Source of the DNA: Actinomadura kijaniata NBRC 14229
GTDB lineage: Bacteria > Actinomycetota > Actinomycetes > Streptosporangiales > Streptosporangiaceae
Length of the DNA: 64,000 nt
NCBI RefSeq assembly: GCF_001552175.1
Contig: NZ_BCQR01000029.1
Span: 1 to 64,000, forward strand
Direction of reading: 5' to 3'
A model generated the notes under the pieces. That model was not told where the DNA came from, searched no databases, and saw only the letters and a program-made list of their open reading frames with translations. Shown here in pieces: positions 1-9,643 of the stretch; position 1 is the stretch's first letter; every line of letters begins with the position of its first letter. The position numbers and the translations under genes are program-made.

Positions 1-640
1 CCGAGCGCGCCGCCGTGCCGGTCGCGCGGGCCGCTCCGGCGGCGTCCGGGCGCGGGTCGGCGGGGAGCAGGCGGGGCAGGAACGCCAGGGCCACCACCCC
101 CACCGGAACGTTGATCAGGAAGATCGACGGCCAGCCGAACCCGTCGGTCAGCGGCCCGCCCGCCGCCGTGCCGACCGCCGCGCCCGCCGCGCCCATCGCG
201 CTCCACACCCCGAACGCCCGGCGGCGCGCCTCGGGGGAGGTGAACGTCGCCGTCAGCAACGCGAGCTGCGCGGGCACCACCACCGCCGCGCCGATCCCCT
301 GCAACGCCCGCGCCGCCACCAGCAGCCACGCCGTCCCCGCCAGCCCGGCCAGCGCCGACGCGACCGTGAAGACCGCCAGGCCCCACGCGAACACCCGGCG
401 CGGTCCCAGCAGGTCGGCGGCGCGGCCGCCCAGCAGCATGAATCCGCCGAACGCCAGCAGGTAGGCGTTGGTGACCCAGCCGAGGCCCGCCTCGTCCAGG
501 CGAAGGTCGCGGCCGATCGCGGGCAGGGCCACGTTCAGCACCGTGGTGTCCAGGAACACCACCAGCTCGACCGCCGTGAGCAGCAGCAACGCCCGGCCCC
601 GGCCGTCTAGCGACCCGCCGGGCGCACGTCTTCCCTTCAT
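1..640 (-). CDS. MFS drug exporter, DHA2 type (partial, runs off window)
   Basis: This is the first 213 codons of a major facilitator superfamily exporter; the rest lies beyond base 1. The ATG at 640 opens a basic stretch, then hydrophobic segments. Residues about 20-45 contain VVFLDTTVLNVALPAIGRDL, typical of helix 1 of the 14-helix EmrB/QacA (DHA2) branch. The motif GRAADLLGPRRVF follows after helix 2 and matches family motif A. Members pump drugs or metabolites out of the cell using the proton gradient. It is transcribed away from a TetR gene whose two operator-like repeats lie directly upstream, so it is probably derepressed by a ligand of that regulator. Substrate unknown. Confidence 0.9.
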   Translation of the reverse strand, partial: MKGRRAPGGSLDGRGRALLLLTAVELVVFLDTTVLNVALPAIGRDLRLDEAGLGWVTNAYLLAFGGFMLLGGRAADLLGPRRVFAWGLAVFTVASALAGLAGTAWLLVAARALQGIGAAVVVPAQLALLTATFTSPEARRRAFGVWSAMGAAGAAVGTAAGGPLTDGFGWPSIFLINVPVGVVALAFLPRLLPADPRPDAAGAARATGTAARS

Positions 641-650
641 GAACACTCCT

Positions 651-701
651 TCACTAGAGCGATGCTCCAGTGAAAATTCCACTAGAGTGATGCTCCAGTC
701 A
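651..701. promoter_or_regulatory. Two TetR operator-like repeats, 28 bp period
   Basis: A 23-bp near-palindrome (651-673, arms TCACTAGAGC and GCTCCAGTGA, 3-base centre GAT) is repeated at 679-701 with two or three changes. The copies are 28 bp apart and fill the gap between the divergent MFS and TetR genes. Position and symmetry fit autoregulation and exporter control by the adjacent TetR protein; this is inferred, not shown. Confidence 0.72.
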
Positions 702-720
702 AGTGGGGGCGGGTGTGGGG

Positions 721-1344
721 ATGGGCACGAGGAGACCCGGGGTGCGGGCGGCCAGGACCGCGGCCAACCGGGCGCGGATGCTGGAGGCGGCGCGGGAGCT
801 GTTCACCGCGCACGGCTACACGGCCACCACGATGAAGGCCATCGCCGAGCGCGCGGGCATGGCCGTGCAGACCCTCTACTTCACGTTCGCCACCAAGCGG
901 GCGATCCTGTCGGAGCTGCTGGACGTCGAGATCGCGGGCGACGCCGAGCCCGTCGCCACCCTCGACCGGCCCTGGGTCGCCGCGGCCGTCGCCGCGCCGC
1001 CGGCCGAGCAGATCCGGCTCCAGGTCGCCGCCGCGGGCGAGATCCTGGAGCGGGTCACGCCGCTGCTGGAGGTCGTGCGGTCGGCCGCCGCGACCGATCC
1101 CGAGATCGCCGAGCTGTGGCGGACCAACATCGAGCAGCGGCGCACCGTGCAGCTCCGCCTCGCCGAGGCGCTGGCGGCCAAGACGGCGCTGCGCGGCGGC
1201 GTGGACGCCTCACGCGCGGCCGACGTCGCGCTGGCGGTGCTGGCCCCGGAGACCTACCACCTGCTCGTCGGGGAACGCGGCTGGACCGCCGGGCAGTGGC
1301 GGGAGTGGGCCGCCGACGCCCTGACCCTGCAACTGCTCGGCTGA
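721..1344 (+). CDS. TetR/AcrR family transcriptional regulator
   Basis: The protein has about 207 residues. Residues about 12-58 form a TetR helix-turn-helix with the typical pattern from ARELFTAHGYTATTMKAIAE to the recognition helix and TLYFTFATKRAIL. The C-terminal half is a divergent helical ligand-binding domain. GTG codons at 703 and 715 are in frame, but ATG 721 precedes the conserved basic N-terminus; the longer form would place the start inside the second operator. The gene is divergent from an MFS exporter and flanked by two palindromes, the usual layout of a self-regulated efflux repressor. The inducer cannot be predicted. Confidence 0.88.
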   Translation: MGTRRPGVRAARTAANRARMLEAARELFTAHGYTATTMKAIAERAGMAVQTLYFTFATKRAILSELLDVEIAGDAEPVATLDRPWVAAAVAAPPAEQIRLQVAAAGEILERVTPLLEVVRSAAATDPEIAELWRTNIEQRRTVQLRLAEALAAKTALRGGVDASRAADVALAVLAPETYHLLVGERGWTAGQWREWAADALTLQLLG

Positions 1345-1367
1345 GCGGAGGCGGCGGCCGGAAGCGG

Positions 1368-1745
1368 TCAGGAGGAGACGGCCTCGCCGGGGGTGCCGGG
1401 GTCGATGCGGCGGGCGCGGTCGCGGTTGCGCTCGTTCCAGGCGCGCATGCGCGGGGGGTAGCCGACGATCTGCACGTCGTAGACCGGCAGGCCCAGGTCG
1501 CGGGCGACCTTCCCGATCACCTTGGGGGAGCCGACCCGGCGGCGGGTCCACTCGCCGTCGTCGGCGACCGCCACGGCCGTGGTGTCGGTCGCGAACGTCT
1601 CCGGCTCGACGAAGAACTCCACGCCCTTGCGGGAGCGGGCGAAAGCGATCAGCGCCTCGATGTCGGCGTCGGTGGCCTCGCGGTCGAACTTGGCGACCGA
1701 GTCACCACGGTTCTTGCGGATCCCGAACCGGTCCCGGAACCTCAT
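1368..1745 (-). CDS. Conserved actinobacterial protein of unknown function
   Basis: A 125-residue soluble, basic protein with no signal peptide or membrane segment. I recognise it only as a type of small hypothetical protein seen in actinomycetes. The N-terminus (MRFRDRFGIRKN) is strongly basic. A central segment reads ADIEALIAFARSRKGVEFFV and is followed by a WTRRRVGSPKVIGKVARDLG region. It starts at ATG 1745 and converges on the TetR gene, with 23 bases between their stops. No catalytic motif could be identified and no function is proposed. Codon usage matches neighbouring genes, which supports it being real. Confidence 0.7.
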   Translation of the reverse strand: MRFRDRFGIRKNRGDSVAKFDREATDADIEALIAFARSRKGVEFFVEPETFATDTTAVAVADDGEWTRRRVGSPKVIGKVARDLGLPVYDVQIVGYPPRMRAWNERNRDRARRIDPGTPGEAVSS

Positions 1746-1934
1746 CGGCCTGTCCCGTCCGTGTCATGCCGCTCCGGAACGGTTCCGGAGACAGTGGTGC
1801 GGTATGACAATAACGATCTACCGGTCAGACGGGGTTCCCGACACGGGCAGGTTTCCGCCATGTCGGCGGATGCGCACGCCCTACACTGGCGGATCCGGTG
1901 AACCCGCGGGGGCGGGCGAGGCGAGAGGGCGCAC

Positions 1935-2798
1935 ATGGCACGGACGGGGGCGTTTCATCGGTGGTGCGCCGCGGCGGCGGCGCTGTCGGTCTGCGGCTGG
2001 CTCAGCACCCTGCAGACGGCGACCGCCGACGACGCCCGGGCGCCCGCCGGGCTGGCCGCCAACGGCCGGGACACGACGCGCGCCGCGCCGCAGGGCAGGC
2101 CCCACGACGGGACGCAGGGCACGGCGCCCGGCAGGGCGCAGGACACGGCCCCCCAGACGGCCCCGGCCGCCCCGCCCCGGCCCCGGAAGACCGACTGCAA
2201 GAAGGCCAGATGCGTGGCGCTGACCTTCGACGACGGTCCGATGGCGCCGACGGCCAAGCTGCTGGACATCCTGGCCCAGCACCAGGCGCGCGCCACGTTC
2301 TTCATGGTCGGCCGGAACGTCGAGTCCCGCCCCGACCTGCTGCGCCGCGAGCTGGCCGCCGGCCACGAACTGGCCAACCACAGCTACACCCACGCCGACC
2401 TGGGGCGTTCGCCGGCCGCCAAGGTCCATGCCGAGCTGTCGCGCACGCAGGCCGCCATCAAGCACGCCACGGGCGTCACGCCCACGCTGATGCGCCCGCC
2501 CTACGGCTCCACCGACGGCACGGTCGCCTCGGTCAGCAGACGGCTCGGGCTCGCCCAGATCCTGTGGACCGTCGATCCGCTGGACTGGAAGGACCGCGAC
2601 AGCCGCCGGGTCGAGCAGCGTGTTCTCAGGGCCACCAAGCCGGGCCACATCGTGCTGCTGCACGACATCCACCCCTCGACCGTCGCCGCCGTGCCCACCA
2701 TCCTCAAGAGGCTCTCGGCCAAGGGCTACGTCTTCGTGACGGTCTCGGAGCTGTACGGCCGCCCCCTGACGCCGGGCAAGAAGTACATCGAACGCTGA
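1935..2798 (+). CDS. Secreted polysaccharide deacetylase (NodB domain, CE4)
   Basis: A 287-residue protein with an N-terminal signal-like segment (about residues 1-32), a low-complexity Ala/Gly/Pro-rich linker to about residue 88, then a NodB deacetylase domain. Family motifs are clear. TFDDGP supplies the catalytic base and first metal Asp, HSYTHADL carries the metal histidines of motif 2, MRPPYG is motif 3, WTVDPLDW is motif 4, and HIVLLHDIHP carries the late catalytic His. CE4 enzymes remove N-acetyl groups from peptidoglycan or chitin-type polymers outside the membrane. The cell-wall substrate is inferred from secretion alone. ATG 1935 is preceded by GGCGAGGCGAGAGGG-type purine sequence. 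It stands alone with its own upstream gap of about 190 bp. Confidence 0.92.
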   Translation: MARTGAFHRWCAAAAALSVCGWLSTLQTATADDARAPAGLAANGRDTTRAAPQGRPHDGTQGTAPGRAQDTAPQTAPAAPPRPRKTDCKKARCVALTFDDGPMAPTAKLLDILAQHQARATFFMVGRNVESRPDLLRRELAAGHELANHSYTHADLGRSPAAKVHAELSRTQAAIKHATGVTPTLMRPPYGSTDGTVASVSRRLGLAQILWTVDPLDWKDRDSRRVEQRVLRATKPGHIVLLHDIHPSTVAAVPTILKRLSAKGYVFVTVSELYGRPLTPGKKYIER

Positions 2799-2929
2799 CG
2801 GCCGAACGCTGACGGCCGCCGTCCCCCGCGCGGGTGCCCCCTCCTCCGCCGTGCGGGGTGGTGCTCTCAGGGGTGGATCAGGGTCTTCCCCCATGGTGGG
2901 GAGAGCGGACGCCACCGAGGATGGAACGT

Positions 2930-3463
2930 ATGAAGACCACGAATGCCATGGGGGAGCTCCGCGTCGGGCACACCGAGCGGGAGGCGGCCGTCGAACGGCT
3001 CCAGGAGGCCTACGCCGAGGGGCGGCTGGAGCACGAGGAGTTCGACACGCGGATGCATCTGGCGATGACCGCCAAGACGCACGCCGACATCGAGGTGTTG
3101 TTCCGCGACCTGACGGGGACGGGCGGACGTCCCGCGCTCGCCGCCGGAATGGCCGGAACCGGCCCCGAGCCGACCGGTGAGGACCGGGCGCTGGCGGCCC
3201 TGGCCCACGGGCTGGGCTACGTGACGTCGTTCGTGGGCCCGCTGGTGATGATGGCGCTCAGCGGCAAGCGGTCGGAGTACGTGCGGCGGCACGCGGTCGC
3301 GGCGCTCAACTTCCAGCTCACCCTGCTGATCCTCACGATCGTGACGTTCGGGATCGGCGGGATCCTGTACGCGGTCACCTGGATCGTCGCCGGGATCGCG
3401 GCGTGCTACGCGCTGGCCGGACGCGACTTCCGCTATCCCTGGACGCCACGCCTCGTCAAGTAA
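2930..3463 (+). CDS. DUF1707 + DUF4870 membrane protein
   Basis: The protein has 177 residues. The N-terminal part (GELRVGHTEREAAVERLQEA through EFDTRMHLAMTAKT) is the DUF1707 module, a short domain common in actinobacteria. The C-terminal part from about residue 80 is a DUF4870/Tic20-like module with hydrophobic helices, including LTLLILTIVTFGIGGILYAV and the family phrase YVRRHAVAALNFQLT. It is probably an inner-membrane protein of unknown role. ATG 2930 is preferred because GAGG at 2917-2920 sits nine bases upstream, while the same GAGG abuts the alternative ATG 2921. A clear terminator follows 10 bases after the stop. Confidence 0.86.
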   Translation: MKTTNAMGELRVGHTEREAAVERLQEAYAEGRLEHEEFDTRMHLAMTAKTHADIEVLFRDLTGTGGRPALAAGMAGTGPEPTGEDRALAALAHGLGYVTSFVGPLVMMALSGKRSEYVRRHAVAALNFQLTLLILTIVTFGIGGILYAVTWIVAGIAACYALAGRDFRYPWTPRLVK

Positions 3464-3473
3464 CGGACGACCG

Positions 3474-3506
3474 AAAACCCCGCCGCCGAAGGACTCGCGG
3501 GGTTTT
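3474..3506 (+). terminator. Intrinsic terminator after the DUF1707 gene
   Basis: Perfect 10-bp stem AAAACCCCGC / GCGGGGTTTT (3474-3483 and 3497-3506) with a 13-base loop, the downstream arm ending in TTTT followed by ATTCC. The A and T ends make it able to work in both directions. Confidence 0.85.
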
Positions 3507-3592
3507 ATTCCCCTGCCGACCTGTGACGATCTTCTCGCGTATTTATGTGGACCATACATGGGACGATCGGTTTACTGGCCATGGGAGGGGAC

Positions 3593-4960
3593 ATGACGGA
3601 GCTTCTGATCAACGATGATCACCGGCGGGCGGTCGAGGCACTCCGGAGGTCGTACGCGGCGATCCCCGAGGGGACCCCCGTGCGGCTGGCGAAGAAGACC
3701 TCCAACCTGTTCCGGTGGCGGGATCCCTCGCCGGCACCCGGCCTGGACGTCTCCGGGTTCGACAGGGTGCTGGGCGTCGATCCCGCGACCCGGACCGCGC
3801 AGGTGCAGGGGATGACCACCTACGAGGACCTGGTCGACGCGACCCTGCCGCACGGGCTGATGCCGACCGTCGTGCCGCAGCTCAAGACGATCACGCTGGG
3901 CGGCGCGGTCACCGGCCTCGGCATCGAGTCCTCCTCCTTCCACCTGGGACTGCCGCACGAGGCCGTCCAGGAGATGGAGGTGCTCACCGGCGACGGCCGG
4001 ATCGTCGTCGCCACCCGCGACAACGAGCACTCCGACCTGTTCCACGGCTTCCCCAACTCCTACGGCACCCTCGGCTACTCGCTCCGCCTGAAGATCGACC
4101 TGGTGCCGGTCAAGCCGTACGTGAAGGTCCGTCACCTGCGCTTCGACGACGCCGCGGCGGCCGCGCGGGCGATGGCCGACATCAGCGAGAGCCGCACCCA
4201 CGACGGCGAGTCCGTCGACTTCATGGACGGCACGGTCTTCGGCCCGGACGAGCAGTACGTCACCATCGGCACGTTCGTCGACACCGCGCCCTACACCTCC
4301 GACTACACCGGCCAGAAGATCTACTACCGCTCGATCCAGCAGCGGTCGGTGGACTTCCTGACCGTCCGCGACTACATCTGGCGCTGGGACACCGACTGGT
4401 TCTGGTGCTCGGGCGCGTTCGGCGTCCAGCACCCGGTGGTGCGGCGGCTGTGGCCGGACAAGGCCAAGCGCTCGGACGTCTACCGCAGGCTGGTCGCCTA
4501 CGACCGCCGCTTCCAGGTCGTCGCGCGCGTCGACCGCTGGCGCGGCCAGCGGCCCCGCGAGGACGTCATCCAGGACATCGAGGTGCCGGTCGAGAACCTC
4601 CCGGCGTTCCTGGAGTTCTTCCACGAGAAGGTCGGGATGAGCCCGGTCTGGCTGTGCCCGCTGCGCGCCCGCGAACGCTGGCCGCTGTACCCGCTGGAGC
4701 CCGGCCGCACCTACGTGAACGTGGGCTTCTGGGGAACGGTCCGGCTCCCCCCGGGCCAGATCCCCGAGTACCACAACCGTCTGATCGAACGCCGGGTCGC
4801 GGACCTTGACGGACACAAGTCTCTCTATTCGACTGCTTTTTACAGCCGGGACGAGTTCTGGCGGTACTACGACGGGGAGACCTACCGGCGGTTGAAATCC
4901 GCCTACGACCCCGCCGAGCGACTGCTGGACCTCTACGACAAGTGCGTGCGCGGACGCTGA
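3593..4960 (+). CDS. tmsA: FAD-binding reductase for 10-methyl fatty acid synthesis
   Basis: A 455-residue cytosolic flavoprotein of the DHCR24/DWARF1-like FAD oxidase family. The FAD (PCMH-type) domain occupies roughly residues 20-200, with the glycine-rich stretch TLGGAVTGLGIESSSFHLGL. It is immediately upstream of a cyclopropane-synthase-like methyltransferase. This pair is known in Thermomonospora and mycobacteria (TmsA/TmsB, BfaA/BfaB): the methyltransferase puts a methylene on C10 of oleoyl chains and the flavoprotein reduces it to 10-methyl, giving tuberculostearic acid. ATG 3593 is chosen because GGGAGGGG precedes it by a few bases; upstream ATGs at 3545 and 3581 lack such a site. The specific role rests on neighbour and family similarity. 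Confidence 0.82.
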   Translation: MTELLINDDHRRAVEALRRSYAAIPEGTPVRLAKKTSNLFRWRDPSPAPGLDVSGFDRVLGVDPATRTAQVQGMTTYEDLVDATLPHGLMPTVVPQLKTITLGGAVTGLGIESSSFHLGLPHEAVQEMEVLTGDGRIVVATRDNEHSDLFHGFPNSYGTLGYSLRLKIDLVPVKPYVKVRHLRFDDAAAAARAMADISESRTHDGESVDFMDGTVFGPDEQYVTIGTFVDTAPYTSDYTGQKIYYRSIQQRSVDFLTVRDYIWRWDTDWFWCSGAFGVQHPVVRRLWPDKAKRSDVYRRLVAYDRRFQVVARVDRWRGQRPREDVIQDIEVPVENLPAFLEFFHEKVGMSPVWLCPLRARERWPLYPLEPGRTYVNVGFWGTVRLPPGQIPEYHNRLIERRVADLDGHKSLYSTAFYSRDEFWRYYDGETYRRLKSAYDPAERLLDLYDKCVRGR

Positions 4961-4969
4961 CGTCCGCGC
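4948..4969 (+). terminator. Hairpin over the tmsA stop codon
   Basis: Perfect 9-bp stem GCGCGGACG / CGTCCGCGC with loop CTGA that contains the tmsA stop, followed by GTTTATC. It could be a weak terminator, an attenuator lowering tmsB expression, or an mRNA-stabilising structure between the two cistrons. Confidence 0.5.
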
Positions 4970-5058
4970 GTTTATCGGGGGGAGGCCCCGCGGCCGGGGC
5001 CGGCGACACCACGTCAGGACCCCGCTTTCCCCGGGGCGGAACGACAGGAGGAACCAAG

Positions 5059-6324
<1,266 letters not shown>

Positions 6325-6337
6325 GCCGCGCGACGGC

Positions 6338-6366
6338 AACGGCCCGCCGGACCCCGGCGGGCCGTT
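6338..6366 (+). terminator. Hairpin terminator after tmsB
   Basis: Perfect 13-bp stem AACGGCCCGCCGG / CCGGCGGGCCGTT with a 3-base loop, 13 bases after the tmsB stop. It lacks a clear T-run, as is common in actinobacteria. Confidence 0.7.
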
Positions 6367-6463
6367 ACCGTGCCCGGTCGTCGACACGCGTTGTCATGGC
6401 TCCGTCACGGGGTCTATGTTCGGTCGGACGCGTCGTGGCTTCTCACCCCCCTTCGGAGCCCCC

Positions 6464-8020
6464 ATGCAATTCGACTACATCGTCGTCGGCGCCGGTTCGG
6501 CCGGCTGCGCGCTGGCCGCCCGGCTGAGCGAGGACCCGGACACGAGCGTGGCGCTCGTGGAGGCGGGCGGGTCCGACCGCGCGCGGGAGGTCGGCGTCCC
6601 GGCGGCGTTCGTGAAGCTGTTCCGGACGGCCCGCGACTGGGACTTCCACACCGTCGAGCAGCCGGAGATGGGCCACCGCGAGATGTACTGGCCGCGCGGC
6701 CGGATGCTCGGCGGCTCGTCGTCGATGAACGCGATGATGTGGGTGCGCGGCCACCGCGCCGACTACGACGGCTGGGGCGTCCCGGGCTGGTCCCACGACG
6801 AGGTCATGCCCTACTACCGGCGGCTGGAGCGCCGCGTCGGCGGCAACGCGGGCGGGGTCTACGGCACCGGCGGGCCCGTGCTGGTCTCCGACCAGCGCGA
6901 CATGAACGAGACCACGCGGGCGTTCCTGGCGGCCTGCGAGGCGAGGGGCCTGAACCGCCTGCCCGAGCTCAACGTCCCCGACAACGAGGGCTACGCCCCG
7001 ACCCCCGTCACCCAGAAGCGCGGACGCCGCTGGAGCGCCGCCGACGCCTACCTGCGTCCCGCGCGCCGCCGCCGCAACCTCACGGTCGTCACCGACACCC
7101 AGGTCACCCGCGTCGTCATCGAGGACGGCCGCGCGACCGGCGTGGAGCGCCGCGACGGCAGGCGCCTGTTCGCGCGGCGCGAGGTGATCCTGTCGGCCGG
7201 GGCGGTCGGCTCGCCGCACCTGCTGCTGCTGTCGGGCGTCGGCGACCCCGACCACCTGCGCGAGCACGGCATCGGGCCGGTGGCCGAACGCCCCGCCGTC
7301 GGCCGCCACCTCCAGGACCACCTGGCCGTGGCGGTGATGCGGCACGCCACCGTCGACGTCACCCTCACCGGCGCCGACACGCCCCGCAACGTCGCCCGCT
7401 ACCTGCTGCTGCGGCGCGGCCCGTTCACCTCCAACGTCGGCGAGGCCGTGCTGTTCGTCCGCAGCGACGACGCCCTGACCGCCCCCGACCTGGAGCTGGT
7501 GTTCGCGCCGGTGCCGTTCACCGACCACGGGCTGGAGGCGCCCGCCGAGCACGGCGTCACCGTCGGGGTGATCCTGCTGCGCCCCGAGTCGTCCGGCCGG
7601 GTCGCGCTGGCCTCCGCCGACCCCCTGGCCGCGCCCCTGATCGACCCCGGCTACCTGACGGCCGACGCCGACCTCCGGCGCGTGCTCCACGGGGTGCGCC
7701 TCGCCGAGGAGCTGCTCGACACCGCGCCGCTGAACGAGTACGTGGGCGGCTCGATGGCCCCCTACCCGGGCGCGCACGACGAGAAGGAGCTCACGGACTA
7801 CGTCCGCGCACACGCCCAGACGATCTACCACCCGACGGGCACCTGCCGGATGGGGACCGACGACGACGCGGTGGTCGACCCCGAACTCCGCGTCCGGGGC
7901 GTGGCGGGCCTGCGCGTCGCCGACGTCTCGGTCCTCCCGGAGATCATCCGGGGCCACACCAACGCGCCCGCCATCATGATCGGCGAGAGGGCCGCCGACC
8001 TGGTCCGCCGGAACGCCTGA
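6464..8020 (+). CDS. GMC family FAD-dependent alcohol/choline-type dehydrogenase
   Basis: A 518-residue glucose-methanol-choline oxidoreductase. The N-terminus carries the ADP-binding fold VVGAGSAGCALAARLSE (residues about 6-22). The GMC signature GRMLGGSSSMNAMMWVRG lies near residue 80. The C-terminus has HPTGTCRMG, and GHTNAPAIMIGERAADLV provides the catalytic His and Asn. Such enzymes oxidise primary alcohols using FAD in the cytosol; homologues are often labelled choline dehydrogenase, but the substrate cannot be fixed from sequence. ATG 6464 directly precedes the Rossmann strand and has CGGAG eight bases upstream; the longer frame from 6215 overlaps tmsB. It converges on a class III aminotransferase, so a joint role in amino-alcohol use is conceivable but unproven. 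Confidence 0.88.
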   Translation: MQFDYIVVGAGSAGCALAARLSEDPDTSVALVEAGGSDRAREVGVPAAFVKLFRTARDWDFHTVEQPEMGHREMYWPRGRMLGGSSSMNAMMWVRGHRADYDGWGVPGWSHDEVMPYYRRLERRVGGNAGGVYGTGGPVLVSDQRDMNETTRAFLAACEARGLNRLPELNVPDNEGYAPTPVTQKRGRRWSAADAYLRPARRRRNLTVVTDTQVTRVVIEDGRATGVERRDGRRLFARREVILSAGAVGSPHLLLLSGVGDPDHLREHGIGPVAERPAVGRHLQDHLAVAVMRHATVDVTLTGADTPRNVARYLLLRRGPFTSNVGEAVLFVRSDDALTAPDLELVFAPVPFTDHGLEAPAEHGVTVGVILLRPESSGRVALASADPLAAPLIDPGYLTADADLRRVLHGVRLAEELLDTAPLNEYVGGSMAPYPGAHDEKELTDYVRAHAQTIYHPTGTCRMGTDDDAVVDPELRVRGVAGLRVADVSVLPEIIRGHTNAPAIMIGERAADLVRRNA

Positions 8021-8069
8021 ACGGGCGGCGCCACCCGAGCCGGAAGGACCCGGGCGGCGCCGCCCGTTC
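8019..8069. terminator. Bidirectional terminator between convergent genes
   Basis: Perfect 14-bp inverted repeat GAACGGGCGGCGCC / GGCGCCGCCCGTTC (8019-8032 and 8056-8069). It starts at the GMC stop and ends 20 bases before the aminotransferase stop, so it can end both transcripts. Confidence 0.78.
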
Positions 8070-8088
8070 GGTCAGCGCGCGCGCCGGA

Positions 8089-9453
8089 CTACAGGCGCGA
8101 CGACGCCTCGGTCAGCACCGAACGCAGGATCTGCTCCATCTCGTCGAAGTGCGACTGGTCGCAGATCAGCGGCGGCGCGAGCTGCACCACCGGGTCACCG
8201 CGGTCGTCGGCGCGGCAGTACAGGCCCGCCTCGTACAGCGCCTTGTCCAGGAAGCCGCGCAGCAGCCGCTCGGACTCCTCGTCGGTGAACGTCTCGCGGG
8301 TCTGCTTGTCCTTGACCAGCTCGATCCCGTAGAAGAAGCCCGCGCCGCGCACGTCGCCGACGATCGGCAGGTCCAGCAGCTTCTCCAGGGTGCCGCGGAA
8401 CGCGCCCTCGTTGCGCTGGACGTGGCCGAGCAGGTCCTCGCGCTCCAGCAGGTCCAGGTTGGCCAGGGCGACCGCCGCCGACACCGGGTGCCCGCCGAAG
8501 GTGTAGCCGTGCGCGAACATGTTCGTGTCCCGGCTGAACGGCTCGAACAGCCGGTCGTTCACCAGCATCCCGCCGAGCGGCGAGTAGCCGGAGGTGACGC
8601 CCTTGGCGAAGGTGATGATGTCGGGCTCGTAGTCGTAGCGGTCGGCCCCGAACATCGTGCCGAGCCGCCCGAACGCGCAGATGACCTCGTCGGACACCAG
8701 CAGCACGTCGTGCCGGTCGCAGATCTCGCGGACCCGCTGGAAGTAGCCGGGCGGCGGCGGGAAGCAGCCGCCGGCGTTCTGCACCGGCTCCAGGAACACC
8801 GCGGCCACGGTGTCGGCGCCCTCGAAGAGGATGGCCTCCTCGATCCGGTCGGCGGCCCAGCGCCCGAACGCCTCGGGGTCGTCGCGGTGCTCGGTGGCCC
8901 GGTAGATGTTGGTGTTCGGCACGCGGAACCCCGACGGCACCAGCGGCTCGTAGGGGGCCTTGATGCCGGGCAGGCCGGTCAGCGACAGCGCGCCGTGCGG
9001 GGTGCCGTGGTAGGCGACCGCGCGGCTGATCACCTTGTGCTTGGTGGGCTTGCCGACCAGCTTGAAGTAGTGCTTGGCGAGCTTCCAGGCGCTCTCGACG
9101 GCCTCGCCGCCGCCGGAGGTGAAGAACACCCGGTTCAGGTCGCCCGGGGCGAGGTCGGCCAGCCGGGCGGCCAGCTCGACGGCCTTGGGGTGGGCGTAGG
9201 ACCACAGCGGGAAGAACGCCAGCTCGGCCGCCTGCTTGGCGGCGGCCTGCGCCAGCTCCTCGCGGCCGTGCCCCGCCTGGACGGTGAACAGACCGGCCAG
9301 GCCGTCCAGGTAACGCTTGCCACGGTCGTCGTAGACATAGGGGCCCTCGCCGCGCACGATCATCGGCACCTCGGCGCCGTCGCGGATGGCCGAGTGGCGG
9401 GCGAAGTGCAGCCACAGATGGTCGCGGGCCGCGTCCTGAAGGGAGTCGGTCAT
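8089..9453 (-). CDS. Class III PLP-dependent aminotransferase (omega-transaminase type)
   Basis: About 454 residues, the usual length. The PLP phosphate-binding stretch FFTSGGGEAVESAWKLAKHY is near residue 110, the VAYHGTPHGALSLTG region follows, LLVSDEVICAFGRLG provides the cofactor Asp, and FAKGVTSGYSPLGG holds the Schiff-base Lys. The overall pattern resembles pyruvate-dependent diamine or beta-alanine/omega-amino acid transaminases (SpuC-like). It transfers an amino group from an amine to a keto acid in the cytosol; the substrate is not determinable here. ATG 9453 is preferred to GTG 9456 because AGGAAG sits six bases before the ATG. The 190-bp divergent gap to the next gene must hold both promoters. 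Confidence 0.9.
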   Translation of the reverse strand: MTDSLQDAARDHLWLHFARHSAIRDGAEVPMIVRGEGPYVYDDRGKRYLDGLAGLFTVQAGHGREELAQAAAKQAAELAFFPLWSYAHPKAVELAARLADLAPGDLNRVFFTSGGGEAVESAWKLAKHYFKLVGKPTKHKVISRAVAYHGTPHGALSLTGLPGIKAPYEPLVPSGFRVPNTNIYRATEHRDDPEAFGRWAADRIEEAILFEGADTVAAVFLEPVQNAGGCFPPPPGYFQRVREICDRHDVLLVSDEVICAFGRLGTMFGADRYDYEPDIITFAKGVTSGYSPLGGMLVNDRLFEPFSRDTNMFAHGYTFGGHPVSAAVALANLDLLEREDLLGHVQRNEGAFRGTLEKLLDLPIVGDVRGAGFFYGIELVKDKQTRETFTDEESERLLRGFLDKALYEAGLYCRADDRGDPVVQLAPPLICDQSHFDEMEQILRSVLTEASSRL

Positions 9454-9643
9454 CACTCTTCCTCGGTCCGAGCGGGGACACCCGCTGTTTGCGAGCGATC
9501 CAGTTGCCTAGATGCTAGGTCTCAACTGATTCCGATGTAAATACCTCTCCATACAGCGTTTTCCGTAGCAATCGTGAACCTTCTCACTCCAGAGCGCCCG
9601 ATCGCGGGAGGGTAACGTCGCCGCCGAGCGCACAGGAGGCGAC

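Noticed and set aside
15-464. A 149-codon plus-strand frame at the start of the window
   Set aside because: Antisense to the clear MFS exporter reading on the minus strand.
6370-9540. A 1056-codon plus-strand open frame across the GMC oxidoreductase and the aminotransferase
   Set aside because: It is Arg/Pro/Ala-rich low-complexity sequence in the alternative frame of a real plus-strand gene and antisense to another. Long stop-free shadows are normal in this GC-rich DNA.
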